Assembly: GCA_947846985.1 (NCBI GenBank)
Contig: CANTUZ010000005.1
Location: 53,347,389 to 53,411,388, forward strand
Length of the DNA: 64,000 nucleotides
Direction of reading: 5' to 3'
Source: Fratercula arctica
Lineage: Eukaryota > Chordata > Aves > Charadriiformes > Alcidae
Every line of letters starts with the position of its first letter. The first letter of the stretch is position 1. Made by a program: the position numbers and the translations under genes. Below the pieces are notes generated by a model, which did not search any database, had not been told where the DNA came from, and worked only from the letters and a program-made list of their open reading frames with translations. Below, piece after piece: positions 31,301 to 46,300 of this stretch.

Positions 31301-34300
31301 TTAGACAATTACTGCTGACAGGTCTCAACTCTCTGTGCCTTTCAGTAGAAGGCACTAGTCTGAAAATGAAACTTGTTTCCTTCAGATGTCTTAAAGACTA
31401 GAAAGGAATTTATACATACTCCTTTAAAAGTGTCATTTAACATTAAATGGATTTAATTTGAACAATGGGAGGCTAACAGGGGAGTAAAAAAAATAATCAG
31501 ATATCACTCATCCACAATTTTTGCATTTCACAAGAATTAAACTATGAATAGGAGTATAGTTACCAGATACTAAGTTTAATCCTTCTAAGGTTAAAACAGC
31601 TAATGATGCTTTTAAAAATATTAACAGCCGAATATGAAACTAATGGAAACAAGCAGAATTCCTGACAGGGGTGTGTGCGTGTGGAATTTATAATGCACTT
31701 TTTCCTTTAAGATTACTACTAAAGCACTCCCATACCATAAAACTTGAAAGAGTCAAAGTTTTTATCACAAGTTCTTTAACACATTTTTGTTAGTTTTAAC
31801 AATCCAAGAGCCAAAGATAAAATTTTAACTGGCTAGTCTTCCTTTGCTGCTCTAGTGCCACCTGGTGCTCTCTAACCTCTGTGGGCAAAATGCAAAGCGG
31901 TTTTACTTCTCCCCTCAAAGAGGATGTCAACAACAGCTCACACCCATAGAAAATATTTTCTTTCTTAGGCACAGGGCAAAAGCTTTGAATTCACCAGAGC
32001 AATGCTCAGAGTTTGTAGGCCATGCGGATGTGCACAGCTTCACCTGATCCTCTTGTTCTGCAGTCACCTGCGCTGCTGGGGCTCACGAGCTCTTGACCTA
32101 AGTCAGAGCTGCCTTAAGCGGTGGCATTAGTTAGCGACCTACAAAGGTCACGTTCTGTCAAACAGAATGTGGCATGTTCCTGCCCCACACAGAGCAACCT
32201 CCACCCTGTCACTGAATGTCACCAGAGATGCTAAAAGATCTTCAGTTTGACAGAACTAATGCAAATATCAAATAGGGAAGCTACTGCTTGAGCGGGACAT
32301 GAAGGACTTCAGTCAAATTGGACACAAGATATTTATTCCATTTTGTGGAGGATCGAAAGAATTTTGGCTACGTTCGGATTCAAACAAGAAGCTGAAATAT
32401 CAGAGTCCTCTGCTGAGTGGAATAGGAGTTCTCCACCCAGCTCTGGTGGGAGCTGGGGAGCCTGAAAGGCCTGGCACCAAGGTTGCTGACTAGCTGCAAA
32501 CTGGGACTCTCAGGCTCTCACCTTGCCATCCGCCTGCCAGGAGGGCTGCCGAGGAGCTGGGCCGGCAAACTGGCTGGAAACCAGGGAGGTTTCCCTCAGA
32601 ACGCTGCTTTGTTTCCGGTGGAATTTCATCAAGATCTGTCTCGCAAACATTTCAATTTCGACAAAAAAAAATTTTGTTGAAATTTTTCTGACCAGTTCTA
32701 GAGACTTGAGCCTGATGATCAATCTTGTAAGTCTTGTTAAATTGAAAACGTTAGTATTTTAGGCCAGTACATGCAAAGAAAGACAAAACACACCAAAATC
32801 TTTCCCTGTTACAGAACCCCCTGATGACTCCAATTTAACAATAGTCAAGTGTTAATAATTATTACCTTAGCCTCCTCCACATATGGCGAGAACAGTCTTG
32901 GCCGCACATATATTCCAGCATTTTTTTGCCGCAGCCAGGCATTTGACTTTCCACCTTCTGATGTTGGTAGCATGTCTGAAGGAGGAGTACTAATCAGGCC
33001 TCTCTTCATCTTTAAGAATCAAGAAAGGATTTTATGTTTTTTTATATATAAATATGGGAAAAACTTGCAAGAAATTCATTTCTTACATTGAATCCTTACA
33101 CTACTGATTTTTCTTCAGCCTTCTGATAGATTTGAAGAACGGAAAACTTAACCAGAAAAAGCGTTATACATGTATTACTCTGAGCGATAACATTTTACGA
33201 GCTAATCCTTAAAAAAAATAAATTAACCTGAATATTGTAGAATCTGAAGTACAAAGAACCCAGAGATAGTATTTGTATGAGACTTACTGCATCGCTCAGT
33301 ACTTCACTATTCATGGGTAAGATGTGCTCAATGCGGACAAAAGGTAAAAGTGGAGACAGGATCTCTCGCAGCTCCTCAATGTCAAGATCTCTCCTCTTCA
33401 CACCTCTTTTGTTCACACTGTGAGCAGTACCACTGAGTAAATTAGGCTCTGTTGGAAGGAACAAGAAATAAGGAAGTTTACATCAGAAAGTTTAAATAGG
33501 AAAGAAGGAGTTACAGGAATTATAGGGAGTTACAGAAAAGGAAAGAAAATTCTAATTTGAAATTAACAGTACTTATCAGCATTGTTCCACAAAAGCATTT
33601 CATGCCTTAAAATCTGATATGAAGCATCTGTAGAGACAGGTTCAGTTTATACAAGCATGGGTCATTTGCACAGCTGTCAGTTTCAAAGCATAAACCAGGA
33701 AGAAAATACAAAAATAGTGTTTGGTGTAGTTTATAAAGCTCTACCAAGAGCTATGCTATGAAAACATTTGTAGGTCCCTACTAGGAGTCCCCCCCAGGGA
33801 CTCTCTCCTGCAGCTCCCCTCCCTTTCCCCAGCAGCGTTCAGAAACTTATTTTCTACAAATTAAGGCCTGAAGAGTCCGCTGGGACAAATTACTCCAGCC
33901 TCCTTGTGTAACCCACCTTAGTAACAACTGTGTCAAGGCCATTTGAATTGCTCTCGTGGTCACAGGACACCCACTTTTGGCGCAAATGGCTATCTTCCTA
34001 GAGATTGCAAGATGACAACATATGACACACTCGGGTCATTCTCCCTCTCCAGTTAACTACCTTCACCTGTATTTTAGGTATTGTGCCCAACCTGAATTTG
34101 ACGAACTTCACTTGTTGAGGAAACCTGTCAAACACACCCGTCCTCCCTTCAGTACAGGCAGCTCACACTTTGGCCACAGCCCATGACAATTTCTAACGCC
34201 CTCTGGTATTTGACTGACACCGCCACATGTTCAGAGCTGCAAAATCAGGAGGGTACCGAGGAATTTAGACCAAATTACTAGACTAAATTTGTCCCTAATC

Positions 34301-37300
34301 TGACAAAACTTGGCATAGCTCTTATTTCTGCTTTTGCTTATCACACTATCGGATGATCCCAGGAAAGAGAAATGAGCCGTTTACTTAACGAACACCACAG
34401 ACCTGGAAGCTGCACCATTACTCTAAACGAGCAGGACTGCTACTGTTTAACTGGCTCCATTACGTTCCAATGTGCCTTAAGACAAACACTTAAAAAAAGC
34501 TTGTTTTGAAAATAGAAGGTTAATACTTCCTCGGGCCACTAAAAGCACATATTTTAACTGACTTTTTGTTGCATTTCATAGAACACGTCCACGAAAAAGC
34601 AGCTGTATCACAGGCAATATCAGTGGACTTCAAAAAGGTGGCCAGCCCTCCAAAGACAGTAGCCACAGCAGCAACGCTCTGTTTTCATGCAGGCAGGTTC
34701 TTCCCTTTCTGTTCCTCTTGTTGTACTATCTGATTGACACCTCATGGGTGGGGATGAACTACAAGCTACTTGCATTTTTTTTTTAGGAAATACATATTTA
34801 ACCGACTTCCCACATCCAACGCATGTGAGATTGCCCTTGAAGTTACCACTGTAGCAATAATATGCATCTGAGCTAATAAAAATAGATTTATATCTACTTT
34901 AGGAAAAACACTGATGCCACTTGATGGCTTTTTTCTCACTATCACAGATTTCTGTGGGAGAAATGTACTCAAACTGAAGCAAAAGGTTGACACAGTAAAC
35001 TAAGAATAAAACTACTGCGAGAAGCCTGCATGAGCACAGAAAAGATACTGCAGGGTTTTTTTCATTTGATGAATTAGTTACAAGAAAAATAATTTTGAGA
35101 CAACAGGAAATCAACCAGACTTAAAAAAAGAGACAATCATATAGGTTGAAAGGACCTCCAGAACTCTGGTCCAGCCACAACCACAACCTTCTCCTCACAC
35201 TCCCCAGGCAGGGGAGAGCAGGCTGCCCACAACTACGTCCAGTCAGGTTTTGAACACCTCCAAGGATGGAGGCCCCATAACTACTCCAGGCAGCCTGTTC
35301 CAGTGTCTGACCATCTTCACAGTTTCTTGCGTTTAAGCAGAATTTCCTGTATTTCAGTTAATGCCTCACTGCCTCTCATCCTGTCCTGGGTGCCAAGAGA
35401 AAAGCGTGGCTCTATTTTCTTTGCTTCCTGCCATTAGGTATTTATAGACTTTGCTAAGATCCCCCCAAAGTCTTTTCTTCTTGAGCCTAAACAATCCCAG
35501 CTCCCTCAGAATCCATGCATTCTCCTTCTTTTTTTTTTTCTGAGAACAAAAGCTTTTTAAAAAAAAAAAACAAACCCCAAACACAAACCAACCTACCAAC
35601 CACATTTGCTTAGTTTTGACTATACTATGAACAAAGTAGATTAAATTTCCTTAAGTTACAGATTACACACAAAAAAGAACATCCATACTTTTTAGTTTAT
35701 TTGTTTTAGTACTGTGTGGTTTAAAAGATCCTTACCTCGATCTGCTATTCTCTTCATCAACTGGTGTTCTCCCCATTTAATCAGATATTTAAGAATATCT
35801 TGTTCGCTTGCCTGGCAGAAAGAGAAAGTCAGCAATCTGTATATGCTTTATGTCACACACACCAAAAAAAAAAATAAAAATCACATACAGAGGTCTTTTA
35901 CAGCTATAAAGAAACACAACTGTACCAAGAGCTAAGTATTTGTACTTTACAATCTGCATGCCACTTGCTCCAAATATTTTAAGGTAGTACTACTGGTATA
36001 TCACCACCATGATTTCTAGATTCGTGTCGCTTATTGAATCCCTAGGAAGAAGAAAACATTTTTTTTTTTTTCTACAGAAAGAAAAAATTTGTCTATCATG
36101 AAAGCTTACAGGTATTAAATTTGAATGAAATTTAATTAAAAGGGGCAGTTCCAACACTAGGTGTTTGGATCTCTTGTTTAACAGTACAAATTCAGCATGC
36201 GCACAGCCTGGAAAGCTATGAAAATAATCAAACCAACTAAATTATAGTCTAGGTGAAGAGAAACATTTCCAGTAATACTATAAACAAAATAACTTTGCTT
36301 TGTTCATACCTATATACATATGCTAACCACTCAACATTTTTAGAGGAAAAAAATTATGTACCGAAAAAATTTAAAATTATCTACCTAATTTCTTAACAAC
36401 TAGGGTATGATATTTAGTCATAATACACACTCTGTGGAATATCAACTGTACTGTTACTGTAATTCCTGAAGTGTCTAAAGTAAACAAAACTTTAAAAAAA
36501 ACCCCACTTTCAATAATCTCTAACACTTTATACCTTAAAAAAAAAAGGTAAGATTAGGATGGAAACAATTTAAAAAAGATAAACAAAAAAACCCAAACAA
36601 AACTCATCTTCTTTAAGCTATAAAAGACTGGTCATCATTACAAAGATGTCTCTCCTGAAGAGAAATGGCAGCAACAATCCACAAGCTTTCTACTAGTCAG
36701 TACGGCTTCCTCTCCCTAAAACCACACAGTTGCTGAAGGAAAGTCACAAAAAAAGAAATTCTGCAATACTTGTAAGAAAAGGTATTTTTATGTCTCTCTG
36801 AAAAAATAAATTAAGCCTCCTGAATGATTACTAGCTTATTAGCTCCCACTGCCCCTAATTAGGATGTACATTGTTACAGCAAAACTGCTACCACCACATA
36901 GTTTTTATGAAACTCTTAAACATGCAAGGCAAATGCTAGGTTCAGAAATGGTTCATATAATATAATTTGCAGCCATTTCTAAACCATTATTAGGCTTCTA
37001 AGCAGCAGCATGTGCCACCAGTTTGGCTTGTGTTACAAGCCAGGAACAAAATAGTTTTCTTAATCACTACTTCATTTCAGTTTTTACATATTGTAAAGGA
37101 ATGCTGAGTGTGCATACAAACCCACGCTTGCCTACAATTTAAAATGAGCTACTCCCAAGCACTTTTAGTAATGGCATAACATACCCTGCTTCAAGCAGGA
37201 CCAGCTTTATTCTGCATTGCAGGTTACCTGTAAATAGTCAGACTGAATAGCTGTGAGCAGGTGGTCCTTGCTGAGTTCGTAGAAGACATCTGAAGTCATG

Positions 37301-40300
37301 ACCTGGGTAAACTCCTCACAGAGGAAATGTAGCGCTTGGCGATGTACCCACTTGGAACCGTAGGGCTGAGAGCTCCACTTCAGAATGGCAATTAGGGTGT
37401 CTAGTGAGATGCTCTCAGCAATAATATCTTCACAGCCTAGGAAACAAAAGCAAAAAATCAATGACGTTGCTGCAGAGGCACTTTGGTCCTGAAGGAATAA
37501 TACATACGGCTCAATCTGTAATATAAAGGGTTATATTGACCCCCAGTGAGAGTGAAAACAGAAGTGCCCTACAGACCAAGGTTGCAAATGGGATTAAATC
37601 CTGACTAAAGGTATAATAATTTTAACTGTGGTTTAGGATCCCAACTATGCAGTCATTTACCTTTTAAAGGCACATGAAACACCATGTCTGCTGGCATGCC
37701 TGGATGAACAACTGGAAAGCTACTTCAGCCCTACTGGAACCTCCTTTGGTTAATAAACATTAACACATTTTGAACTTGCAGATTTGAATTTGAGTCACTG
37801 TTGTTTAGAGCAGATTCACAGAAGCCTATAAACTGTAACAGAGGTGGGATTTTCATCCACAGACCTTCCTCAGACAGACCACGCAGAGGAGCAGAAACAA
37901 AAGCTGTGACATGCTGTTGGTGCTCAGCTCCTCAGCACAGGACGAGGGCAGCAAAGCATCACTTTCTGACTCACAGTGAAGGCAGGAAGCAGCGGCTGGT
38001 TGCTCTAAGGCCACCACCCTGGTCTTGGTACCAAGCAAGGCACAGAGGGTGCCAAGAGAGAGAGCACCTCCTCCAACAGGGAAGCAGAAAGTGAAGCATC
38101 CAAGAGACAGGTATTCTGACTCCCAGGGAGTCTTGCTACAGTTTCTTCCTATCCACTGCTGCACGAGGATTAACTCTTTCACAGAGCACGTGTCTGCTGA
38201 AGAAGTAGTGAGGGATATTTAAGTCTCCTGAAGAGAAACAGAGCATATTTGGAAGAAATGAGGGGAGACGTACTGTGGGAGGGCTGAGAACGTGGGTACT
38301 TGGAGTTACTGAGTTAAGACAGACAGTACCACGGTGTTGGTAACTTGAGATCTCCAATAGCGCTTTGCTGATTTCATTTGTACATCTGGTTTACATATAC
38401 ACTGAATACATCTTCTGTTTGTACTATAAAGATAGCAATTTAAAGGAAAAAAAATTATATTCTAGAATTGTACATTCCAGCCTCAACCCACTACAGCCAC
38501 AAAATTACAGCTGTGCTCATGCCCATGAGAGGTCCCCAGACGGTTCAGAGCAGCACGCTTACACTGCAGTTATTTTTTTTTATACATCGTCATTTTCCTC
38601 TCAGTTTCAAGGATATTTAAAAACTGAACTTCGAAAGTTGTCTAGAGAACTGTATCTCTACAGACTAAGCTGAGTAAGAAAGCGTTCAGCACGGTAATCA
38701 ATATTTGTGAAGACAAAGATCAAAGAGGCTCTCCTGACGCTACATGTTTTTGAACTGGTTGCATACACATAAGACACACTAGCAGCAATTAATGCAATTA
38801 AAAGAAAATCTTACTTTTCGACATAGGCCAGCATATAGAATATAAGCGTTGATTCTGTTGCAACTAATTATGTGAAGGATAAGTTATTAAGGAGTACGTA
38901 GTAACAAGTGAACATGCTACTTTAAGTAGAAGGGTATCTGCCAAAGGAACTACTTCGAAGTAAAGTCATTGAAAAGGGAAATTAAACAGTAAGGTAAAAA
39001 AGAAGGAACTAGGAAGCATCAGTTTAAATATGAGGCACGCTATAAATTTACCTGTCCTATTAATGTATTTCTGTTGTATTTCTACTTACCACTACAAAAA
39101 ATCTGGCATGTTAATTATGAGAACAATGTTCTGCCATTAAAATTTTCTAAACTTAAGTATAAAAAGAAAATTACAGTGAATGTAATACATACAGTCAATG
39201 CTTAAGGACAACGTTTGCAGCAAATTCCAGGAATATACCTGATATCTATTTTTGAAACAATAAGGATACCTGCCCCTTGCAAACAGAAAAAACTACATTT
39301 CTGTGAGAAATGCAGTTCCAAAAAATCTGAGCAACACTGATTTATAGAAACAGATAAACAAACTCAATTCTTCTGTCAATTCCAATTATTGCACAGCTAC
39401 TAATAATATGACATCATCAGGCGAAAAGCTCATTTAGGATGCCTAGCTAATGAAACAGTCCTTTTCCCAAGTAATTTTAGGAATGTGTCAGAATTGTGGG
39501 ATTATTAAAAGTATTTCTTCCAAAGTAAGCACGAGGTAACAATTGTTAAGTGTTTTCTGAACATCTAAATAAATTGGGTCAACCCAATTCTAGCTCCAGA
39601 AGGAAACCAATTCTTTTCTTTTGGCAGAAGGTTTTTTTTTTGCTTTAACAATCAGCCACTTGGCAAAAAAGCAGTCATCTAATAGCCACAATATTGTTCT
39701 TCACAGTGGAACAGAGCATTCTTCTCCTATGAGTACTATTTTGTAATATTCAGGCAGCAACAGCCTTTCCAAGATCCGTTTGCAGTGTCCCAACATGCTC
39801 TACCACAAGCTCCTGTGACCATTAGTATCTTTCAGAGATTCAACTTGGGAGTCTAAAGAAATGAAAGATGCCTATCCCATTTTGGACAAATGAGGCTATT
39901 CCATGCACTCCTTTTGCTGGATACCAATAGGTTCTGCCTACAAACAAGTCCTTTCTGCTTCCTCGAACGCAGTTCCACAGCCCTCCCAAACAGCAATAGC
40001 TGGAGCCCATGTTTAGCACGCCAGCTAATAGCTCGGGATCTTATCAAGGCAGTTGACAGACCTACTAAATACAAATTAAGTGCGTTCAACAGTTCACAAA
40101 AGTGGAATTAAGCAAAGTTTTTACTACAAAATTGTTGGCTTGATTTAACTCATTCTGTGGTGGAGACCTTTCCCCTAAATTTATGCAAACTACTGGAGCC
40201 AAGAAAAAAAAGTAATAAGAATTCATCTTGACACTGAACTGAAGTCTAGAAGCTATTCAATGTTTTAAGTTTGTTGCATTAGGAAAGACCATGCTGGCAA

Positions 40301-43300
40301 TCAGGAACCATACTTTTTGAATTTCTTGGCATGTAGAGAACAGAGGCATGACCTGCAGCTATTCTGGACTGCAATATATTTGGAAGTTCCACAGATGCTC
40401 GTCTCGCCCATCCATGAGCACCCTGGCTGATCTAACCAAGCTTCTAATGGGAAGAGAAAGGAAAAAGAGACAACGACATTCATTCAGCCTCTTTCCCACA
40501 CCTTACAGACCCAAAGATGCAAACATGTCCTGTACTTGCTAAGGATTCTTCAGAATGCAGCCCACACTCTGGGGCTGTGGAAGCAGTCATGGAAGCTAAC
40601 CACTTTGTATAGTGGTATTAAACCAGATTGTCATCTTCTTACATTCCACATCTCCCACTCTTCTGTCACACTGGTGCTTGGGTGGCCACTCAAGGAACTA
40701 AGTAACTAATTTCTATCAATCATGCTTCCAGCAGCTTTAGATCCCAATGGCGCAAACCCTACTGCCAGCACAGAGAACAGAAATGAGGAGACTAACGCTG
40801 GAGACAGGGCAGCAGCAGAACTTCTGACAGTCAAACAATCTGTGTCTGACTCAAGTGACCTCATACAACAACTTGGGAGACGTGGCAATAGGAATTTAGG
40901 TTCTCCACAGCAGTAGGCAAAACATCAGTTACAAAAACAGTACGAGCAAGTCAGCCTTTTTAACTGGTTATCATATAAGCAGCAACTGGAACAGCCTCTA
41001 CTTTTCTCTACCTGTATTGTGAGCAAGGGATCTTGTTCAGCATCCCTCTTCTGGATGCAGGCTGACTTTCCCAGTTATTAACATTTATTCCCTCCTGGCA
41101 GCACCATATTCTCTGCCGTAAAGTAATGCTACAGGTTTCTAGCTTCTTGAGGGTTTTGGGCTTTTCTTCTCTTCCCCAAATTGCTTAAAAAAAAAAAAAA
41201 ATCTTTAAAAAGAGATCAAGTTAATAGTTAACTGATGCCAAGCCTGTAGTTTTCAGGTGGATTATTTTCCACATTTTAGAACTCTGAAGCACAGAAGTTT
41301 TGGTTACTTGAAGGTGCAAACTACATGAATGTTTTACAGAAAAGAAAACAAGACCTAAATAGCATTGGAGATCAAGGAGGACTCAATAGGCATTAATGGT
41401 CAAACACTGCTGAAGTTTATTGCTAAATTCAGTACCTCTTTTGAGCTATTTTTAATCCCTCTGATGATTTTTCTAAGCACGAAAATTTAAAACACTCATG
41501 TACTCCCATCCTCAAAAGGCAGAATTCAAGTACATCTATTATGGCCCTGTTAAAGTATACAGTGCTATTTTTTTGCTTTATTCAAATACAAAACTGACAA
41601 CTTTATAGCACTTCAGATTAAGTGTTAAAGCAAAAATAAAATATGATCTGAAAGTTAGGTCAGGCAGCATTTTGTGTTATGCTAACCATCCTTCCACAGT
41701 GAAAACTTAGTAAGTTGTGTCAATTCCAAGACAGCATGTTATCCATCCATTTGAAATATTAAATTAGGGAGCAGATGAAAACAATGCAACTTGTGTTATT
41801 TAAAAATATTTTAATTTATGATATGGCAGTTACAAAGCTGTTAAACATTCTAAGATATTAACAGCTAGATTTTGAAGTTGTAAGTTTCATCAGAAATGTA
41901 AGGTAATTGTTACATGTTTAAAGCATTCAATATTTGTGGTAAAAGCTCTTTAATGTTTTCTCTCCCAAAAAACGAAAATGAATTTACTCTACTCTTCTGC
42001 TCCTGCTGCAGGCACAATGCATGAATTTAGGAAGCCTGAAATCTGCGTCTACATCTTTGGCTTCTTTGGGCCATCAGTTGATAACAGCCCTTGACTGGGC
42101 TTCAGCATTCCTTAAGAAGCCCATTCAGCAGCAGTGGGAGGCAGCAACTGATCCAGCTTCAACAGAAAACAATCCTGAGTCAGAAACAAAAAGCTGTTAA
42201 CTCAACCATGACAAACCAGGGGGCAGAACTTAACCTGGGAACAAGGAAAGGCTGAAGGAGGAAGAGCTGAAGGAGGAAGAGCTGCTGTTCAGAGGGACCA
42301 CCACCAGCCATCACTGTTCGGTATTTAAGCTGTATCCTTCCTAGAACACCGGCGGCTGGAAGAAAAACCTGGAAACAGTGACCAGATCTGTTTCTCTGCA
42401 AAAATTTTTTTGCAATGTCATATTTATGTGCCTAGTTACACAACTCAGTCAAATTCTTTATCCTTGCATATAACCCTGAAGCGTAACTGCTGTAGGGAAG
42501 ATCATTTCCACTTCCTGCTTTCTCCAGTCTTCATCTTTGTAATATAAAGCCTAAGCAATAAATTCAGGCTTGAGTGCAAGTGAAGCACTGGATGGAAATA
42601 ACAGGTCAGATATTTTAATATTTACTTAATGATACACAATTTATTTTAAAGCTGCAAGTGCCAGACTGGTTCCTTTGAGCATTCCTACTGCACTGATATA
42701 TAACTGACACGCTTGCTGTAATCTTCCCACAATACATTTGTGTGTATTTAATCCCGCTGCTGCGGGCTTCCTGGCATTTCAGTATTTCAGTCCTGCTGAG
42801 ATCAAGGGTACTTTTGATGTCAGGTGATATCCGCCTCTAGATCAAAAGCTGCGTGCTACTGAATATGGGTTTAAAATAAAGTTTCTTACTTCTTAGTCTT
42901 GTCAAGGGTAAAGTCAACACCCAAGAATAAAAGGAAAGCAAAAAGTCTGAAATTAAGCTATTTTTTGTCAACTTTAGAAAACTTCTTGGAATCAGCAGGC
43001 AGAAAAGATCCCCAGGCAAAACTATTTCATAGGGCCCCAGTATCCAAGAACCTGTAACAGAAAAACATACTGTACCACTGCCCCAGTGCAGCTACTCATG
43101 ACAGCAAGCAACAGGGCCAAGATGCAGAAGCGGATTAATTAACATAGCTATCTAATAAAATTAACATACCTGAAGTCAATCTTTTCTGCAACAGCAGTGG
43201 ATGTGGCAGCGCAGTAAGACTGCAAGGGGGGATTATTTTAACAACACATGATGAACAGAACTAGGGAACTGATCTGGTTTTTATAACTGTGCTACACAAG

Positions 43301-46300
43301 AGGAAGGATAAGTGATTTTAAACCTCATCTTTGAGAGTCAATGCGTTAAAGCCATCGCACCACTACACCTGACAGAGCACCGAGGTAGCATGAAGACACA
43401 AAAGCAGGAGCAGAGTGCAGAAATAAGCAGGGGGAGCACGGAAATGTTTCACTAAGGGGTATGACTGAAACTCCTGGAGAGGACTCTAATCCTCACAGCC
43501 TCTGTGAAAGCAGTGAAGAGCTTCACTTCTTGGTAGTTAAGAAATACTGCAGCACCCCTAACAGCAGTCTCTGTCCTGTTAGGTACAAATGGGTTTCAGT
43601 ATGATCAGCTCCATAGATGAGATATGCTTGCTGATTAGTTCATTTATTCAAATTAATTCATTCAAAGACCTAATTCAGTTTCTCTTGGAAGAAGTGACAA
43701 TCATCGGCTGAAACAAATCAAGCTGAAGCCAGGGTAAATTCTAAATAAAGTAATCTTACTCGACTTGGACTGTAAAGATTCGTAGCACGTAGCCACACTA
43801 CCACTGACTTCATCACAGGGAAACTATCTAATAAAATACAATAGTCCGAAAAAGGAGCATCACTGTGTTAGGAACTGTGTTTTCTGTGGAAAGAGTCAAA
43901 GCTGAATCATCTGCTGAAACTGAAGAAAAATTGGAACATCTGGATACTTAGGAAGGTCCCCGGAGAGAAATCAAACTAAAATCTGTTGAAAATGAAAACA
44001 GTTGATCAGAAGCTTTAAAATACATCAACTTCACTTGACACTCAGTTACAAATACCCAGCCAAAACTAAGTAAAAGTGAGCAAAATGAGTTGGAAAGAGT
44101 ATCCAGACTTACATATAATCAGCCCAAAATATTTTCCAGGAAACCAAGGAGATAAGCTTTAGCAAGTCTGCAATTGGCTAACATGAGTGAACTGAATCAA
44201 AAATCTTGAGCCAGTGGGTGTGGAAATCTAGAGAAGAAACTTAAGACATTAGCTACTGCAAAAGCCAACTGATGGGATTGGTCAGAACTGGGGCAAAGCT
44301 GGACACCTGCAGCACAACAGCATAGAAAAGAGCTGTCAGATGACCAAGCTAAGAGATTTCATGAGAACTGCCTGCTGAGTGGTCTCCAACACCTACGCAA
44401 TGCTGTCTCTTCCAGATATTATGCAAAGCGATGCTAGAAGTCAGACGTTTGAGTGACAGCTTCTGGCACAGAAGTATGCTAGCTATGAAATCAGGGAACA
44501 GGAGGAACACTACTGAAATGAGATCTCTCCTCTGTCTCATGTTAAGTGTTGCAATAAGGGAGGACAAGGTGCTACAAGTTAAGTGACAAAACCAAGAATG
44601 GTGGTCACTACTAAAGTGCATACTTTAAGTAATCTGTTAGTCAAATGCAGGCATACAGTTTTCCCTGATCAAATAAACTTCCTTTTTAAGATTATACCAG
44701 AATAATTCTTCAGTGTCAGCACAGTACCAATGACCTAAACATGAACTCAGCAAATTAAGTAGGAAACTATTAGATACTGACTTCACGGGCATACAGAGAT
44801 TTTCTACAGACTGCTTACTGCTTTCTCCTGTAGCTAGGGAACACAGCACTGATTTGTAAAATCCTTACTAGTTCAAGTTAACATCTAGAATTTCAGTATC
44901 TGAAGGGGTGCCAAATTTACATTTGCTAGTATTGGATAATATAATAAATTTCAACTCTCGCCTGATTTTACTGCATTTCTCCCCTATATATTTAACAACC
45001 CCCGCACCCTCCCAGCTCACCACTTCTGTGGTCATACACAGATTTACCAGGGAAAGAAGAAAATTCCTCCAAAGGCCACTGCATCCCTCTACTTCCTCCC
45101 AAAACGCTACAGCTCTGGTTCACCCAGAGGGCCACCAGGACTGAGCCTGCACCGCTGTACGCGCTGGTTCCAGTCCCCCAAGCACAATGCCGAAGTGCTG
45201 CCAGCCCAGCACAGCTCCAGCTGCTGCCTTTCTTCTTCCTCCCCTAGAGCTAGTATTGGGGGAAAACCTCCAGGGAAAAGTTAAGATCTTGTTACCACTG
45301 ACTCATAGAAAGTCTATTCCAGAGCAGCTCTGGTCTGTAGTACATTACTGAAAAGACTGCTGGTTTAGGACACGCTGATCCAAGCACACTCAACAAAGCA
45401 CGCAGAAATAATGAAACTCTGCACCAAATAAAACATCAGTTCTGTTTTGCAGCATTTACTAATACCTAAAAAATAAAAACCATTTTCCTATAAGTCTGCT
45501 TAAGTTTCTCTTTGAACTCCTCCACCTATCATTGCTTATCTGCTTTGCTATAACCTACACTGCTTCATCAGAGCACCCCCAGATCGCAGTTCTTACACTT
45601 TAAGTTTCCAATCTGAAGGAAACAATTACACCCCATTCATTTATGAAACAGTACATAATTATTCAGTGTCTTACCAAGGGCTTCATTCATAGTTTAATTC
45701 CCTCATTAGTATTCCCTGAGCTCACTAAATCCTTTTAGCACTTGTATATGTGCATGCACCAAAACTGAGAAACTGTACACTTATATCACCTTTTTAATTT
45801 CAGATAATTTTCCTGTCTTGCTCTCAGCTGATATACTGAGTTCTTCAGTTCTCAAGTACCATTAACCTGCAAATATTGTATAGGAATTAATTTAATACTG
45901 TAGTTCAGCTGCATTAAAACTTTTTGCCACTTCTGCACTGCATTCGATGGTAAGTTTCTAGGTGTACTTAGAGGGGAATAACAATAAAAATAAGAAAGAT
46001 GCAGACAGACCGGAGAGGGTTTGAAGCGGTGCCACAAAAATGATCGAAGGGCTGGAGAACCTGCCCTATGAGAAAAGGCTGAAGGAGTCAGGTCTTCTCT
46101 CCGTGGGGAAGAGAAGGCTTGGGGGGGGATCTCATCATAGTATTCCAGTACCTGCAGAGCTGCTACAAAAGAGGACAGAGGCTCTCTTGTCACAAGGAGC
46201 CACATGGAGAGAACAAGGAGCAACAAGTACATGTTGCACCAGGAGACATCTCAATGCAAGACATTTTTTGCAGTAAGAACAATCATTCTGAAGAACAACG

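Noticed and set aside
43300..44600. purine-rich intron stretch considered as an LTR or internal retroelement
   Set aside because: No terminal repeats, coding motifs or similarity to another part of the window could be found by eye.
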